From JAWKRB01 sp041389885 (GTDB lineage: Bacteria; Myxococcota_A; Polyangia; Polyangiales; Ga0077539): a stretch of 64,000 bases of DNA. The DNA lies in NCBI GenBank assembly GCA_041389885.1, contig JAWKRB010000013.1, forward strand, positions 1 to 64,000, read 5' to 3'. The translations under genes were made by a program, and so were the position numbers. Positions 1 to 11,747 of this stretch are shown piece after piece. Under the pieces are notes generated by a model. That model was not told the DNA's origin and ran no database searches. It worked only from the letters and a program-made list of their open reading frames with translations. Every line of letters begins with the position of its first letter. Positions within the stretch are counted from its first letter, which is position 1.

Positions 1-2054
<2,054 letters not shown>

Positions 2055-2465
2055 CTGTGCATGTGAGCCCCTGGCGAGCCGCGTCGGTGGAGCTCGCACG
2101 CGCCAGGATCGCACAGCCGCCGTCCGGGGGCGTCGCGGCGCTCCTCGAGCGATCGCCTCGGGCGAGTCGCGGCGCGAGGGTTGACGCTCGCCCTCAGGGC
2201 CCCACGCCGCGCGCCGCGAGGGCGCGAGCGGCGCCAGCGCGAGCCGCGCCCAGCCCGCGTCGCGGGGATCCGTCAAAATTTCGGCATGAATCCAAAGAGT
2301 CACGATGGTTCGTGGATCTTTGGAGAGGACGCTCCCCACCCACGAGCGAGACCTTGAAAGGGATCATGACCACAGACAGGCGGTCGAGGAGCGCCCACGG
2401 CGACCAGCGCCGCGAGCACCGACCTGGAGGGGAAACACCCCGACGAGCCTACCGCGCCCCGTCGC
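2055..2465. other. Non-coding gap upstream of the Stig1-repeat gene
   Basis: No convincing gene is seen. The stretch separates two minus-strand genes and contains one AT-richer patch near 2268-2300 that could hold the promoter of the downstream lipoprotein gene, but no clear -35/-10 pair was recognised. Confidence 0.5.
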
Positions 2466-3482
2466 TCAGCGCGCGGGCGGGACCTCGGTGGGGTCGACGG
2501 TCTCCTGGGCGCGGGCGCGGTCGAGGGTGTCCTGGTTCCGGTTCACCAGAAAGTCGACTTCGCTCTGCACGTCCTCGTCGGTGGGCGGCCAGTGGCCGTA
2601 GCGCGGCGTCTCGCCGGGGCCGGAGTAGTCGGTCCACAGGGCGCGACCCTCCTGCGGGTCGCGCACGTCGAGGTGCACGAAGACCGAGTTGGGATAGTAC
2701 CCGACGCCCACGTTGTGCAGCGTGCGGGCGAAGTCGCGCAGCTCCTCGTTGGTGACGTTGTGGATCCGCAGGTCGAGGGCGCGCGCGTGGGCGTGGCGGC
2801 TGGCGCCGTCGCTGGGGCGAAAGCCCGAGATGATCTCGATGGCGCGGCCGGGGTAGCGCTCGGAGAGCGTCTGCAGGAGCTGCAGCAGCCGCGGGTGCAA
2901 CGCGCGAACGCCCTGCCCGAGCTCGATGATCGGGTCGCGGGTGTCGGGGTCGCGGGCGACCTGAATCTGCGGCGCCCGCGCGCGCCTCCGGCTGCGCCGC
3001 GCCGGCGCGTCGTCGGCCAGGGACCACCCCGACGACGGCGCCGCGCGACGAAGCTCCTGCACCGCAGGGCCGAGGTGGGTCTGAAAGGTCCGGAGGGGCT
3101 GCGCGAGGAGGGCGAGGGCGGCCATGGCGCGGAGCGTGGGGCGCCCCGAGCAGTCGGTGAGCGCGCCCGACCAACGCGGCGCGTCGCGGGTGCGCAGCCG
3201 ACGAATCTCCACCGGCGCGTGCAGGCACGGCGCGGCGGCCTGCGGCGCCGCGGGGGCGCGCGACTCGGCGAGGCGGCGCACCCGAGACTCCTGGAGCGAC
3301 AAGGCGAGGTCGTCGCTCGCGCCCTCGGCCGCGGCGAGGGCCACGCGCTCGGGGTTGCGTCGGCTCGGTCGCGCGGCGGGGGCGCTCGGCGCGGCCAGGC
3401 GGGTCGAGCGAGGCTGCGCCTCGGCGACGCTCGTCGCGCTCAAGATCGCCCAGAGGCAGAGGGGGGTCCATCGCGGTCGCAC
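2466..3482 (-). CDS. Secreted M15-like (DUF882/YcbK-type) murein peptidase
   Basis: A 338-residue protein with a GTG start and a signal peptide ending near SVAEA-Q. The N-terminal half is Arg/Ala-rich and low in complexity. The C-terminal 150 residues hold the M15/DUF882 zinc-peptidase core: IISGFRPSDGASRHAHARA followed by LDLRI gives the S-x-H-x6-D type metal site, and FVHLDVRD supplies the later His. Such enzymes cut peptide stems of peptidoglycan (DD- or LD-carboxypeptidase). The final 40 residues are polar and probably disordered. A periplasmic cell-wall role follows from the family and signal peptide; the exact bond cut cannot be told. Confidence 0.8.
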   Translation of the reverse strand: MRPRWTPLCLWAILSATSVAEAQPRSTRLAAPSAPAARPSRRNPERVALAAAEGASDDLALSLQESRVRRLAESRAPAAPQAAAPCLHAPVEIRRLRTRDAPRWSGALTDCSGRPTLRAMAALALLAQPLRTFQTHLGPAVQELRRAAPSSGWSLADDAPARRSRRRARAPQIQVARDPDTRDPIIELGQGVRALHPRLLQLLQTLSERYPGRAIEIISGFRPSDGASRHAHARALDLRIHNVTNEELRDFARTLHNVGVGYYPNSVFVHLDVRDPQEGRALWTDYSGPGETPRYGHWPPTDEDVQSEVDFLVNRNQDTLDRARAQETVDPTEVPPAR

Positions 3483-3876
3483 GCCTCGGAGCTATGGGCT
3501 CCCGAGGGCCTCGGAGACAACTTTTGCTCCGAACGCGCGCCCCGAGACAAAGAGCGACGGGGACCCTTGCGCGAGGGCGGCGAAGCGTGCTTCTAATTCG
3601 CACCGCGGAGCTCCACCAGAGCGCCGCGCCCAGAGGGGTCTCTGCTCCGCCGTCCGCCGTGTCGAGCGCGGCCCGAGCGTCTCCCCCGCGATCGAACCGA
3701 CGAGACCTGAACCAGGCTCACACGCCCGAGGCCCTGCGCGTCCACGCGACGACCTCCACTCCAGACCCACGACCCCCCGTTTTCTCCTCCGATGCGCGAA
3801 GGCGCGACGCGCGCTCCCGGTGAGCGCCGCCACCTCGCAGCACGAGACCCATCCGAACCGACGAGGCAGATGCCGC
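3483..3876. other. Divergent intergenic region
   Basis: This 394 bp stretch lies between the divergent peptidase gene and the next plus-strand gene and must hold both promoters. Open frames here have no recognisable protein character. No operator or riboswitch was identified. Confidence 0.45.
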
Positions 3877-4443
3877 ATGGCGCGTGAACGCGAGAGGAAG
3901 AGCTGGCGCGAGGTCGACCGCGCCCGAATCACGAGCTACCGCTCCGAGACCCTCGATCGCCCCGATCAGGCCGGCAAGCCGAGCGCGGTGGTGAAGGAGT
4001 ACAAGGCCGCGCTGGAGGCGCTCTTTCAGAAGAAGCCCGACGCCGCCGAGAAGATCGAGCAGATGATGCCGTCGGTGAAGCTCCCGCGGGTGATGGAGGC
4101 CGCGGCCCCCGCCGACGCGCCGGTCTCCGCGGGCACCAAGCGCCAGGACCTCCTGCGCAAGCTCGGCGCGGCCCAGGGCTGCAAGGCCATCAGCGACGCC
4201 GCCGACGCGTTTCACCGCGCGGGCTTCACGCTCCCCGACGACCAGGAGGTCTACCTCCAGCTCCTCGAGCACCGGGACGAGTCTCGGGTGCGCGAGGCCA
4301 TCGCGAAGCTCGACTCGCTCCTCGCGGGGCAGCTCCCGAAGCGCAAGCCGGTGCTGGTGCAGCGGCTCAAGCGCCTCGAGGAGGTCGCCGACGAAGAGAG
4401 CACCCGCGACGCCGCGCAGACCCTGCGGCGCAAGGTCGGCTGA
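3877..4443 (+). CDS. Conserved hypothetical cytoplasmic protein, helical
   Basis: A 188-residue, strongly charged protein beginning MARERERKSWREVD, with no signal peptide or membrane segment. It is predicted almost wholly helical. The middle contains a segment about alpha-helical pairs (KRQDLLRKLGAAQGCKAISD), and the C-terminal part reads EVYLQLLEHRDESRVREAIA, reminiscent of short repeat-like helical scaffolds. The ATG was chosen because it follows a purine-rich CGAGGCAG and because the upstream in-frame extension has non-coding character. I do not recognise a family. It stands alone, divergent from the peptidase and convergent with tesB. Confidence 0.65.
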   Translation: MARERERKSWREVDRARITSYRSETLDRPDQAGKPSAVVKEYKAALEALFQKKPDAAEKIEQMMPSVKLPRVMEAAAPADAPVSAGTKRQDLLRKLGAAQGCKAISDAADAFHRAGFTLPDDQEVYLQLLEHRDESRVREAIAKLDSLLAGQLPKRKPVLVQRLKRLEEVADEESTRDAAQTLRRKVG

Positions 4444-4521
4444 GAGACTCCGGCCGGGGCGAGCGCCTCGATTCTGTAATAATTTCAGCGGATGGGTCGC
4501 TCGCTGAGCGGCCGCCCCGCC

Positions 4522-5394
4522 TCAGCGGCTCTGCCCGCGCTGGCGAATCAAGCCCTCCTGCGCGGTCGAGGCGACGAGGCGGCCCTCGCGGTCGAAGACC
4601 CGGCCGCGCACCAGCCCCCGCGCGCTCTGCGCCGACGGGCTGTCGATGACGTGCAGCAGCCACTCGTCGGCGCGAAACGGCCGGTGGAACCACATCGCGT
4701 GGTCGATGCTCGCGACCTGCATCCCCGGGGTGAGCCAGGTCACGCCGTGGGGGCGCAGCGCTGTGGTGATGAAGCCCGAGTCCGACGCGTAGGCCAGGAG
4801 AAACCTGTGCAGCGCGGGGTCGTCGGGGAGGCGGTCGACGGTGCGAATCCACATCGCGCGGGAGGCGGGCGCGGGGGAGGGGAGCACCGGGTCGTCGCCC
4901 ACGTCGACGTAGCGCATCTCGAAGGGGCGCTCGCCCACGGCGCGCTCGCGGAGCATGCGCGGGAGCCGGTGGGCGTAGACCGCCGCGCGCTGCTGCTCGG
5001 TCTGCAGGGTCTCGGGGGCGGGCACCTCGGGCATGGTGTCCTGGTGCTCGAAGCCCTCCTCGTCGCGCTGAAACGACGCGGTGAGGTAGAAGATCACCTG
5101 GCCCTTCTGCACCGCGGCGACCCTACGGGTGGTGAACGAGCTCCCCTCGCGGATGCGCTCGACCTCGTACACGATGGGCATGGCCACGTCGCCGGGGCGG
5201 AGAAAGTACGCGTGGAGGGAGTGGGCCGCGCGGTCGGGGGGGGTGGTCTGCGCCGCGGCCGAGAGGGCCTGGCCCAGCACCTGGCCGCCGTAGACGGTGC
5301 CCCAGCCGAGGTCCTGGCTCTGGCCGCGAAAGAGGTTCTCTTCGATGCGCTCGAGCGACAGCAGCCGCACGAGCTCGTCGAGGACCTCGCTCAC
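4522..5394 (-). CDS. tesB: Acyl-CoA thioesterase II
   Basis: A 290-residue double-hotdog thioesterase that hydrolyses acyl-CoA to free fatty acid and CoA in the cytoplasm. The N-terminal hotdog contains GTVYGGQVLGQALSAA, and the C-terminal one contains SIDHAMWFHRPFRADEWLL and STAQEGLIR. These carry the Asp and Gln of the family's Asp-Ser/Thr-Gln catalytic triad. The length matches E. coli TesB. The start is GTG and overlaps the stop of the upstream gene by four bases (GTGA), so the two are translationally coupled. The coupling to a protein of unknown function and to a Ser/Thr kinase gene 13 bp further upstream suggests one three-gene transcript. Confidence 0.93.
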   Translation of the reverse strand: MSEVLDELVRLLSLERIEENLFRGQSQDLGWGTVYGGQVLGQALSAAAQTTPPDRAAHSLHAYFLRPGDVAMPIVYEVERIREGSSFTTRRVAAVQKGQVIFYLTASFQRDEEGFEHQDTMPEVPAPETLQTEQQRAAVYAHRLPRMLRERAVGERPFEMRYVDVGDDPVLPSPAPASRAMWIRTVDRLPDDPALHRFLLAYASDSGFITTALRPHGVTWLTPGMQVASIDHAMWFHRPFRADEWLLHVIDSPSAQSARGLVRGRVFDREGRLVASTAQEGLIRQRGQSR

Positions 5395-6593
5395 GCGCTG
5401 GGCGCCGCCACCGCCGGCTCGCCGATGAGGTCTTGAAACTCGCAGAGGTGAAACATGCAGTCGAGCCAGCCGTCGGCGTTCTCGTGGAGCACCACCGCCA
5501 CGCGCCCCTCGTCGAGGAACACCGCGGCCTTCTCAGACTCCCCGACGAAGACCGAAGTGCCTGCGCCGCAGCGGCCTCGCTCGATGAAGGGCAGCGACTT
5601 GGAGATCACCTTGCAGAGGTCCTCGTCCTCGCCGCCGCAGGCGAGGAGGTCGGCGATCTCGACGCGGGTGCGCGCGTCGGGGGTGTCGCCGATGCCCTCG
5701 GCGATGAAGGTCGAGAGCACCTCCAGGGCCGCGAAGAAGTTGGTGTCGTTCTCCTGAATCCAGTCCTGGTCGATGCGGAGCCACACCGCCGCGAGGCCGC
5801 GGGTGGGCTCCGAGAGCACCTCGAGCTTCACCGTGCGCGGGACCCTCGACGAGCCGTAGTACCGCTTCGCGATGCGGCCCTTCGGGGGCGCCGCGCGGTC
5901 GAGCTCCAGGCCCCACCTCCGGCCGAAGGGGGTCGCGTCGAGGTCGGGGGTCCTGAAGCCCGCGACGCCGCCGCGGTCGCCCTTGCTGAAGGCCACCGGG
6001 GCCGAGAACAGCATCGCGTTCAGGTCGAAGCTCGCGCGCTGCGTCGCCACGGTCACGAACAGCCGGCCGCTCGCGTCGTTGCGCACGATGAGGGTCATGG
6101 CCCCGCCGCGCAGCTTCGCCGACGAGTCCATCCGCCGGCCGAGGAACACCTCGGTCGCCGCGCCGACGCCGTCCTTGGGCACGAAGGACAGCGCGCGCAG
6201 GAGGGGCTCGAAGGTCGCGCGGAGCTCGTACGACACCGCGAGGAGGTTGCCCGCGGTCTGCTGGTCCGCCGCCGAGAGGTCGTCGCCGAGGGCGTCCTTC
6301 AGGAACGCCGTGTACAGCTTCACCAGCGCGGGCACCTCGGCGCGGTCGCTCAGCGCCTTGCGGTCGAGCCACAGCGTCGCCACCTCGGCGGCGCCCTGCT
6401 CGTTCACCAGCAGCTCGAAGGACGCCGAGGTCGGCGCCAGCCCGCTCGCGAACACGAAGCGCCGCCACCCCAGCAGCTTCGGGTCGGGGCGCGGCGCGCC
6501 GAGGTTCTTCGTCGAATACCCGTTCGTCGACGCGAACGCGCCGGCCTCGACCTCCTCCGGGGTCTGGTCGAGAAAATTGCCTCGATTGCTCAT
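5391..6593 (-). CDS. Conserved hypothetical protein coupled to tesB
   Basis: A 400-residue soluble protein without signal peptide or membrane helices, starting MSNRGNFLDQTPEEVEAG. I do not recognise a family. Visible traits are a mix of beta-rich stretches (RLFVTVATQRASFDLNAM, RTVKLEVLSEPT) and two Cys clusters near the C-terminus (LLACGGEDEDLC and LDCMFHLCEF). An ATG 45 bp downstream of the longest possible start was chosen because the extra 15 residues lie in the intergenic gap to the kinase gene. Its stop overlaps the tesB start, and the kinase gene ends 13 bp upstream. A role alongside the kinase or in lipid metabolism is only a guess from linkage. Confidence 0.7.
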   Translation of the reverse strand: MSNRGNFLDQTPEEVEAGAFASTNGYSTKNLGAPRPDPKLLGWRRFVFASGLAPTSASFELLVNEQGAAEVATLWLDRKALSDRAEVPALVKLYTAFLKDALGDDLSAADQQTAGNLLAVSYELRATFEPLLRALSFVPKDGVGAATEVFLGRRMDSSAKLRGGAMTLIVRNDASGRLFVTVATQRASFDLNAMLFSAPVAFSKGDRGGVAGFRTPDLDATPFGRRWGLELDRAAPPKGRIAKRYYGSSRVPRTVKLEVLSEPTRGLAAVWLRIDQDWIQENDTNFFAALEVLSTFIAEGIGDTPDARTRVEIADLLACGGEDEDLCKVISKSLPFIERGRCGAGTSVFVGESEKAAVFLDEGRVAVVLHENADGWLDCMFHLCEFQDLIGEPAVAAPSA

Positions 6594-6606
6594 CGCGCGG
6601 GGAGGG

Positions 6607-8250
6607 TCATCCACCCCGGCGCCCGCCGTCAACGGCAAGCGACAGCGAGTCCGCCGCGGCGACGAAGGCGTCTTGCGCCTCGGCGACCCGCGACGCGAGC
6701 TCGTTCGCGCGCTGCTCGCTCGCCTCGCGCTCGGCCTGGAGCTCGCCGCTCACCGCCCCCATGCGCCCCCGCAGCGCCTGGATCTGAAACGCCAGGTCGT
6801 CGGCCTCGGCCTCGAGGGCGCGGAGCTCGGCGAGGCAGGCCGCCGCGCGGAGCCTCGCGTCGCGCGCGCCGCGCTCGACCTCGGCGACCACGTCGGGGGT
6901 GGTCTTCTGGTCGAAGGGGTCGAGGCCGAGGGAGGGCGTGGGCCGCTGACCGTCCAGCGCCTCGGCGGCGCTCCGCGCGTCGAGCTCCGCGGCGCGGTGC
7001 CGCAGCCTCGCGGCCTCGATGCGCCCGCGGACCTCGCTCGCGTCGCGGGACAGCTCGTCGAGGGCGCCGCCGATGCGCGACAGGGTCGTGCGGTGCCGCG
7101 TGTCGGTGGCGACGAGCTCCGACGCGACGCCGCCCCCCTCGCGCGTGGCCACGGCGAGCTCGTCGTAGGCGCGCCGCATCGCCTCGGCGAGGGACGCGAC
7201 CGGCGCCGGGAGCGCGTCGGGAAAGCTCGCCCGCAGGCTCGCCTCGAGGGTCTCCGCCCGGGACCTGAAGGGCTCCAGGGCGGCCCCCTCGCGGCGCGCC
7301 TCGCCCGCGCGCCCGCCCAGCGACGAGGGGCGCTCCCGCCGCGCGGCGCTCAGCGCGGCGATGAGCGCGTGGGCGTCGGCGAAGCGCTCCGCGGGAGACT
7401 TCGCCAGCAGCCGCATCACCGCCGCGTCGAGGGCGTCGGGCACCTCGGGGCAGAGCGCCTGGAGCCTCGGCGGCGCGTCGTGCACGTGCTGCACGAGCAG
7501 GTGCGCGCCGGCGCCGAGGAAGGGGAGACGACCCGCGATGGACTCGTAGAGCACCACGCCGAGGGCGTAGAGGTCGCTCGCGGGGCCCACGGTCTGACCC
7601 AGCGACTGCTCGGGGGACATGTACTCGGGCGTGCCGAGGAGCACCCCGGTGTCGGTGAGCTTCGCGTCGCCCGCGGCGCGCGCGATGCCGAAGTCCAGCA
7701 CCTTCACCCGCGCGCCCAGGGGGGCGCTGGAGAGAAAGATGTTCCCGGGCTTGATGTCTCGGTGCACGACGTCGAGCTGGTGCGCGCGGGCGAGGGCGGC
7801 GGCGACGGGGAGGGCGATGTCGATGGCCTCGACGGGGCTGAGGGTCTCGCGGGTGAGCCGCTCCTCGAGGCTCTCGCCCTCCAGCAGCTCCATCACGAGA
7901 AAGACCGACCCCCCCTCGTCGCCGAAGTCGGTGACGTCGACGATGTTCTCGTGCTTGAGCAGGTTGGTGGTCTGGGCCTCGCGCAGAAAGCGCTCGCGCC
8001 ACATGGGGTCGCGGGTCGCGCTGCGGCTCAGGAGCTTGATCGCGACGTCGCGTCCCACGAGCACGTGGCGCGCGCGGTACACCGTGCCCATGCCGCCGGA
8101 GCCGATCTCGTCGAGGATCCGGTAGCGCCGCCCGAGCACCCGCCCCACGAGCGGATCGGGGCGCACCTGCAGCTCGGCGCCGTCGTGGGGGCATCGAGAC
8201 GCGGCGTCACGAAAGCGCGAGTTGCACTGCGGACAGACCCGAATCGGCAT
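6607..8250 (-). CDS. Soluble Ser/Thr protein kinase with zinc ribbon and coiled-coil tail
   Basis: A 547-residue Hanks-type kinase. Residues 1-30 form a zinc-ribbon-like CPQC...CPHDG module. The kinase domain (about 35-300) has the P-loop GSGGMGTVY, the lysine motif VAIKLL, the catalytic loop HRDIKPGN, a DFG and the activation segment GTPEYMSPEQ. The remainder (310-547) is Ala/Glu/Arg-rich and reads as long coiled coil; no membrane segment is present, unlike most myxobacterial relatives. MPIRVCPQC was chosen as start rather than four residues upstream because it matches related N-termini. It is the likely first gene of an operon with the unknown protein and tesB. Substrates are unknown. Confidence 0.92.
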   Translation of the reverse strand: MPIRVCPQCNSRFRDAASRCPHDGAELQVRPDPLVGRVLGRRYRILDEIGSGGMGTVYRARHVLVGRDVAIKLLSRSATRDPMWRERFLREAQTTNLLKHENIVDVTDFGDEGGSVFLVMELLEGESLEERLTRETLSPVEAIDIALPVAAALARAHQLDVVHRDIKPGNIFLSSAPLGARVKVLDFGIARAAGDAKLTDTGVLLGTPEYMSPEQSLGQTVGPASDLYALGVVLYESIAGRLPFLGAGAHLLVQHVHDAPPRLQALCPEVPDALDAAVMRLLAKSPAERFADAHALIAALSAARRERPSSLGGRAGEARREGAALEPFRSRAETLEASLRASFPDALPAPVASLAEAMRRAYDELAVATREGGGVASELVATDTRHRTTLSRIGGALDELSRDASEVRGRIEAARLRHRAAELDARSAAEALDGQRPTPSLGLDPFDQKTTPDVVAEVERGARDARLRAAACLAELRALEAEADDLAFQIQALRGRMGAVSGELQAEREASEQRANELASRVAEAQDAFVAAADSLSLAVDGGRRGG

Positions 8251-8283
8251 CGCCGCGACCATACACGCCCGGCCGCGACGACG

Positions 8284-10479
8284 TCATCGGGCCGGGACCA
8301 CCACCCACACCGGCACCCGCTGCACGGGGTACCCCGCGGCGGTCACCAGCACCGCGGCGGGGAAGGCCTGGTCCGAGCTCCCCTGTGGCACGAAGTCGTT
8401 CTGCAGCACGAGGTTGTAGGTGAGCGTGGTCCCCGCGACGACGCCGATGAAGGCGCTGCCCTCTCGCCGCGCGAAGCCCGCGGGCGCGTCGGGCGATCCC
8501 CGCAGCGCGTTCACCGCGCGCACGAACTCCCGCGAGCTGCGCCCGGCCGGCAGGCCCGTCGCCGTCGGGTCTGAGGTCGCGGTCGCGAGGTAGTCCGGGC
8601 GACCGCCCGCGGTGAAGCCCGCGAGGGTGTTCGCCAGGCGGTTGAGCGTGCCCGTGGGCGAGCCCGCGTAGGTCGTGGGCGAGCCGGTGTTGTCGAAGCT
8701 GTCGGTGTCCCGCGCGAGCTGAATGCTCGGCGTGAGGTGCCGCGCGCCGGTGCCCACGTCGACGCCCACGTAGCGCGCGCCGCGGCGGCGCATCGCGACC
8801 ACGAGGTCGCCGTACACCGGCGCGCTCGGGGCGCTGGTGCCGTAGAAGTTCCCGGCCTGCCCGGGGGGGTTGTGCCAGGCCGCGTCGGAGTAGGTGACGA
8901 ACACCGCGAGGCGGTCGGCGAAATGACAGCCCCAGCCGATGCCGCGGGGGTCGTTGTTGCAGTCCGCCGCGGTGGCCGCGCGCGTCGCCGTGCCCCGGTA
9001 CGCGGGAGAGCCGCTGCCCTCGAGCAGCGCGTGCAGCGCGGGGACCATCGCCTCGGCGCTGTCTCCCCCGTTGCCCAGGGTGAGCGTCCCGAGACCCGCC
9101 GAGAACGCCGTCACGCTGCTGGAGAGGGGGCTGCGCACCGTCAGCGCGTAGTCAATGGGCATCGCCATCGACTCGGCGCCGAAGTCGCGAAAGTCGGCGA
9201 CGCCGAAGCGCACGTCGGCGCCCGGCCCGATGGTCGACAGGATCGTCGACGTGATCGTCGCCGCGTTGCGCTGGAGCTCGGTGATCGTGGGCTCCATCGA
9301 CCCGGTGCTGTCGACCAGAAAGAACACGTCGAGGGCCCTGCGCCCCGCGCGCACCTCGACCTCGCGGTTGAGCGGCGCCGCGCCGAAGGGGAGCTCGAGG
9401 ATCATCCCGCCCGGCGCCGATCCCCGCGCGAGGGGATCGGTGCCCGCCAGGCGCTCGACCAGGTCGGTGGCCCCGTCGCCGTCGGTGTCGCGCGAGCAGG
9501 GGTCGGTGCCCCGCGCGCGCTCGTTGACATCGGGGATCCCGTCGTCGTCGCCGTCGCCGTCGCCGTCGCACGCCGAGCACGCGCCCTGCGAGCAGGTCTG
9601 CCCGCTGGGACACGCCGTCGCCGCGGAGTACCCGAGGCCGTCGGGGTTGCAGGTCTGCGTGCTCGTCGCCGACGCGCAGCTCGCGGCGCCGGGGGCGCAC
9701 ACGCGGGCCTGGCAGCGGTCGCCCGCGCAGGTCTCACCCCCCGCGCAGTCGCGCTCGGTGAGGGCCGCGCCGCGCGCGTCGCAGACGCTCACCCGCGTGG
9801 GGCTCACGCAGCGCGTGGAGTTGGGCGCGCACGCCCGCGCGCCGCACACGTTGCCCGCGCCGCACACGCCGCCCGAGGGGCAGTCGCGGTCGTCGACGCA
9901 GTCGACGCAGACCATGCGCGCGAGGTCGCACACCTGGTCGAAGCCCGAGCACTGCCGCGACGAGGTGCAGCTCGGAGGGGGCGCCGCGCAGCTCTGCGCG
10001 CGGCACTCCTGGCCCATGGGGCAGTCGACCGCGGTGAGGCACTCGACGCAGAAGCCCCGCGAGGCGTCGCACACGAGGCCGTCGCAGGTGCGCGACGACA
10101 CGCACGGCACCTGCGCCGCGCAGCGGTTGGCGACGCACACCTGGCCCGCGCCGCACTCCGACGCCGTGAGGCACTGCACGCAGCGGCGGTTGACCGCGTC
10201 GCACACCCCGAAGGGCGCCGCGCAGTCGGCCGAGCGCGCGCAGCTCGCCGTCGGCGCGTCGGCGGGCACGTCGGCGAGGATCGGCACGTCGACGCCCAGC
10301 GGAGCGTCTTGCGCCGCAAGGACATCGGACGAACCCTGCGCGTCCTCCAGGGCCGGCGCGTCGGGGCTCGCCGACGCGTCGTCGGCGCCCGCGTCGACGG
10401 GGATCGTCGAGGGGAGCGTGGCGGGCGTGCAGCCCAGCGCGGCGAGGCCGACGGCAGACAAAATCTTCGCGAGTCGCAC
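8284..10479 (-). CDS. Cys-rich lipoprotein with von Willebrand A domain
   Basis: A 731-residue protein starting at GTG. The lipobox LAALGC is followed by an Asp/Ala-rich spacer (to about residue 80) and roughly ten short Cys-rich modules such as CGAGQVCVANRC and CPMGQECRAQSC. A calcium-binding type-3 repeat stretch follows (DGDGDGDDDGIPDVNE, then DTDGDGATD). The C-terminal half is a vWA domain whose MIDAS begins DVFFLVDSTGS. It is presumably anchored on the outer membrane and binds a protein partner through the metal site. It stands between a divergent-facing kinase operon and the DTW gene on the same strand. Family assignment of the domains is firm; biological role is unknown. Confidence 0.85.
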   Translation of the reverse strand: MRLAKILSAVGLAALGCTPATLPSTIPVDAGADDASASPDAPALEDAQGSSDVLAAQDAPLGVDVPILADVPADAPTASCARSADCAAPFGVCDAVNRRCVQCLTASECGAGQVCVANRCAAQVPCVSSRTCDGLVCDASRGFCVECLTAVDCPMGQECRAQSCAAPPPSCTSSRQCSGFDQVCDLARMVCVDCVDDRDCPSGGVCGAGNVCGARACAPNSTRCVSPTRVSVCDARGAALTERDCAGGETCAGDRCQARVCAPGAASCASATSTQTCNPDGLGYSAATACPSGQTCSQGACSACDGDGDGDDDGIPDVNERARGTDPCSRDTDGDGATDLVERLAGTDPLARGSAPGGMILELPFGAAPLNREVEVRAGRRALDVFFLVDSTGSMEPTITELQRNAATITSTILSTIGPGADVRFGVADFRDFGAESMAMPIDYALTVRSPLSSSVTAFSAGLGTLTLGNGGDSAEAMVPALHALLEGSGSPAYRGTATRAATAADCNNDPRGIGWGCHFADRLAVFVTYSDAAWHNPPGQAGNFYGTSAPSAPVYGDLVVAMRRRGARYVGVDVGTGARHLTPSIQLARDTDSFDNTGSPTTYAGSPTGTLNRLANTLAGFTAGGRPDYLATATSDPTATGLPAGRSSREFVRAVNALRGSPDAPAGFARREGSAFIGVVAGTTLTYNLVLQNDFVPQGSSDQAFPAAVLVTAAGYPVQRVPVWVVVPAR

Positions 10480-10516
10480 GGTGGCTCGGGAGGGTGCTGC
10501 CCGCCCCCGGCATCGG

Positions 10517-11700
10517 TCAATCTTCGCGACGAAGCGAGGCCAGCGGGACCTCTCCCCGCAGCGCGGCGTAGACCCGCGCGAGGGCCGCGAGCCTTCGCCC
10601 CGCGCGCCCGGCCCCGAGGCGCGCGTCGCAGGGTACGTCCTCGAGGGCGCCGGGGCGCGCGTGGGTGCGCCGGGCGAGCTCCCCGCGCAGGTCGAGGCGC
10701 CCAGGGGTCGGCAGGCCCTCGGCGGCGAGGAGGTCGGTGGCGTAGCCGCCCCAGGTGAGCAGCGCGGCGTCGTCGCCGAGAAAGCGCGCCCAGTCCCGCG
10801 CGAATTCGTCCCGCGAGACCGCCGCGTCGAGGACGTCTCGGGGGAGGTCCGCGTGGTGGTAGAAGCTCGACGCCACCGGGCGCGAGGGGGCGATGAAGCG
10901 CTCGAAGCGCTCGCCGGTGTGCGGGCGGAGCGCGACCTGGTGCAGCAGCTCGTCGCCGGGGGGCGCGTCGGTCCCGCGGGGCCAGGCGCTGGCCTCGCCG
11001 TAGCTCAGCACCGCGCGCTCGGGGGCAACGCCGTCGAGGGCCGTGGGGGCGGGCGGCCTGCGCGGCGCCGGGCCGTGGGGGCGGGCGCGGTGCCGCGGGG
11101 CGGCGGTCTGCGCGCAGCGGAGCTGGTGGTCGACCATCGCGGCGAAGGGCGCGAGGAGCGCGGAGAACTTCTCGGGGTCGCCCTCGAGCGCGCCCAGGGC
11201 CTCGGCGAGGGCCTCGATGGAGGCGACGCAGTGCTCCGCGGGCTCCTTGCGAATGCGGTACTGCGACGGGCGCGTCGGCGAGAAGCGCACCCGCGGCAGC
11301 GCCCGCAGCGCCTCGTTGTGCTTCAGGAGCTTCGCGGCGAGCGACCACGTCCCGTCGAGGAGCACCAGGGTCACGTCGTGCGCGAAGGGCTCGTCGCGCA
11401 GGTCGCGCGCGTCGTCGGTGGGGAAGAGGATCACGGGCGGGCGCGCGGGGTCGCCGTACAAGATCTCTTGCAGCGCAGCGGGATCGAAGCGAACCCCGCG
11501 CTCGACCCGCGCGTCGGGGAGGCAGCGCGCGGCGATGGCGACGGTGCCGATGGCGACCTTCGCCTCCCTGGGGTGCTGGAGGATCACCACGCGGGTGCGC
11601 GAGCGGAGCGACACCGCGTGGTCGCACCAGCACACCGAGGGGGGCACCGCAGCCGGGACAGATCGGACGGGGAGAGCACGGCGAGGCGGGCGGGTAGCAC
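10517..11700 (-). CDS. DTW-domain tRNA-modification-like protein with C-terminal exonuclease-like domain (frameshifted)
   Basis: The N-terminal part has the zinc and SAM signatures of DTW/TapT proteins (tRNA 3-amino-3-carboxypropyl-uridine synthase): CPGC, CWCDH, VVILQHPREAKVAIGT and the name-giving LVLLDGTWSLAAKLL, then PSQYRIRKEP. The CPGC half and the CWCDH half are in different frames, separated by a run of six C near 11640, so a one-base homopolymer error or frameshift lies there. The likely start is GTG at 11700. About 200 extra residues follow the DTW domain. They resemble a degenerate DnaQ/RNase T fold (VLSYGEASAWP, HQVALRPHTGERFE, LLTWGGYATDLL) lacking the usual Asp residues. It is divergent from the SDR gene 47 bp away. 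Confidence 0.7.
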
Positions 11701-11747
11701 GCCGCGCGGCGCGGTGAGGTACCGTTCCGCGCCAGAGCGACGGAGCG

